Of a stretch of DNA of 64,000 nt, positions 63,172 to 64,000 are shown piece by piece; the stretch's first letter is position 1, and every line of letters starts with the position of its first letter. Origin of the DNA: Paenibacillus sp. 481. Lineage in GTDB: Bacteria; Bacillota; Bacilli; Paenibacillales; Paenibacillaceae. Position numbers and translations under genes: made by a program. The notes under the pieces were generated by a model that searched no databases, was not told where the DNA came from, and saw only the letters and a list, made by a program, of their open reading frames with translations. The stretch is taken from contig NZ_CP075175.1 in NCBI RefSeq assembly GCF_021223605.1, forward strand, positions 2,207,501 through 2,271,500, read 5' to 3'.

Positions 63172-64000
63172 CAGCGCTCACCTCCTGTCGTTTGCGTGGC
63201 CAGCGTTTCAACACAAGGCGCAATATACCTGGCGCTGCGGCAAAGAAGATGATAATACTGATAACCATTCGAATAACTTCGCCTGGTACGTCAGCACCGA
63301 AACTCATACCTTGCGCACCGTACATCAGAGCACCGAATAATATTGCGGCAAGTAATACACCAAGTGCTGTGTTCATGCCGAGCAATGCAACGGCAATACC
63401 GTCAAAGCCAAGTCCTGATGTTGCTGGCGCGATAGCCAAATATTTAAATACGCCCAACACTTCGAATGTACCAACCATACCACCGAGCATACCGGAGATG
63501 AAGAAGGCACGAAGTGTTGTTTTCTTTACGGAAATACCTGCGTAATGTGCTGCATGCTTATTGGAGCCTACTGCACGCATTTCATAGCCCCACTTCGTTT
63601 TATTAATAAAGAAGTAGTAGCCTATTACAGCAATCATCGCGATGGCAAAGCCCCAGTGAACGCGAGCTCCGTCCATCCAAGCTGTTAGTCGATCTAGCGA
63701 AATGCTTGCTGAGTCCTGAATCATTTTAGAACGTCCTGCACCTGGCTCCTCCATAAGGGTACGAATCACAATATGGCTCAAGTAAAGCGCAGTCCAGTTC
63801 AACATAATACACGTAATAACTTCATTAATGCCGCGGCTTGTCTTCAGCCATGCTACGAGCATGCCCCACAATCCGCCCAACACCGTACCTGCAAGCAAGG
63901 AAACGATTCCGTGCAATACAGGTGGCAAGTTCACGAAGTGCCCTACAACGATTGCTCCTATGGAACCCATTACGATTTGACCTTCAACCCCGATATTGAA
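63146..64000 (-). CDS. nupP: ABC permease, nucleoside/BmpA type (NupP-like), 5' end beyond the right edge
   Basis: Partner permease of the preceding gene. The frame is open to the window edge and begins FNIGVEGQIVMGSIGAIVVG, the conserved helix after the N-terminus, so the true start lies further right; the ATG at 63970 is internal. The coupling-loop motif is KTKWGYEMRAVGSNKHAAHYAGI. About 284 of some 350 residues are present. With nupQ it would form the heterodimeric channel of a nucleoside importer. Confidence 0.87.
   Translation of the reverse strand, partial: FNIGVEGQIVMGSIGAIVVGHFVNLPPVLHGIVSLLAGTVLGGLWGMLVAWLKTSRGINEVITCIMLNWTALYLSHIVIRTLMEEPGAGRSKMIQDSASISLDRLTAWMDGARVHWGFAIAMIAVIGYYFFINKTKWGYEMRAVGSNKHAAHYAGISVKKTTLRAFFISGMLGGMVGTFEVLGVFKYLAIAPATSGLGFDGIAVALLGMNTALGVLLAAILFGALMYGAQGMSFGADVPGEVIRMVISIIIFFAAAPGILRLVLKRWPRKRQEVSADGSNGVSA

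Overview
The window looks like a chromosomal segment of an endospore-forming, Gram-positive Bacillales bacterium, most likely a Paenibacillus or close relative. Evidence: Firmicute-type SRP RNA with an Alu domain, the delta subunit of RNA polymerase, Spo0F with orphan PAS kinases, a small acid-soluble spore protein, a c-di-AMP riboswitch before an NlpC/P60 hydrolase, SD-rich starts with many TTG/GTG codons, and gene order like Bacillus subtilis (rpoE-pyrG-spo0F-fba-murA-rho-rpmE; ywiB-argS; speB-speE-pbpG; ywhD). Most housekeeping genes lie on the minus strand, so the replication fork probably runs from right to left, with the origin beyond the right edge. I see no tRNA, rRNA, CRISPR array, prophage or intact insertion sequence.

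Layout. 1-4.0 kb: recR (partial), ebfC, dnaX, an orphan PAS histidine kinase and the SRP RNA, all minus. 4.2-13.4 kb: rpmE, a radical SAM protein, rho, murA, fba, spo0F, pyrG (with a reiterative-transcription attenuator) and rpoE, all minus. 13.7-23.4 kb: an intracellular subtilase, argS-ywiB, a type III polyketide synthase, a small Fur-controlled gene, speE-speB and a class A PBP. 23.4-32.9 kb: an accessory block lying between pbpG and ywhD (DUF1540 peptide, permuted papain-like secreted protein, a large unknown, Rrf2 regulator plus DoxX, membrane-anchored Mrr-type nuclease, Fur-controlled ferric-citrate-type ABC operon). 32.9-41.9 kb: ywhD, an M1 peptidase with a membrane partner, a riboswitch-controlled NlpC/P60 hydrolase, and an RND pump divergent from its TetR regulator.

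42-50.7 kb is a mixed, partly decayed region: P-loop kinase, alpha/beta hydrolase, small secreted protein, SDR with an attenuator-like leader, remnants of a quinone reductase/MarR pair, a truncated acyl-CoA ligase, sulfurtransferase, GNAT, MerR-TipAS and a lipoprotein. 50.8-64 kb: an acyl-CoA dehydrogenase-like flavoprotein and a sarcosine-oxidase-like enzyme, motAB with a sigma-D promoter, a second orphan PAS kinase, a DnaA-box cluster before tadA, a lipoprotein, a YitT protein, three small minus-strand genes including sspP, and two permeases of a nucleoside-type ABC transporter running off the right edge.

How the genes connect. Two orphan PAS kinases and Spo0F are plausible parts of one sporulation phosphorelay. 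Iron control appears at two convincing Fur boxes (the fec operon and a 72-residue gene). Several genes carry leader control: pyrG by CTP, the NlpC/P60 gene by c-di-AMP, and the SDR by an unidentified leader with a five-codon upstream ORF. Short tandem repeats anchored at stop codons recur through the window and are not explained by any feature I recognise.
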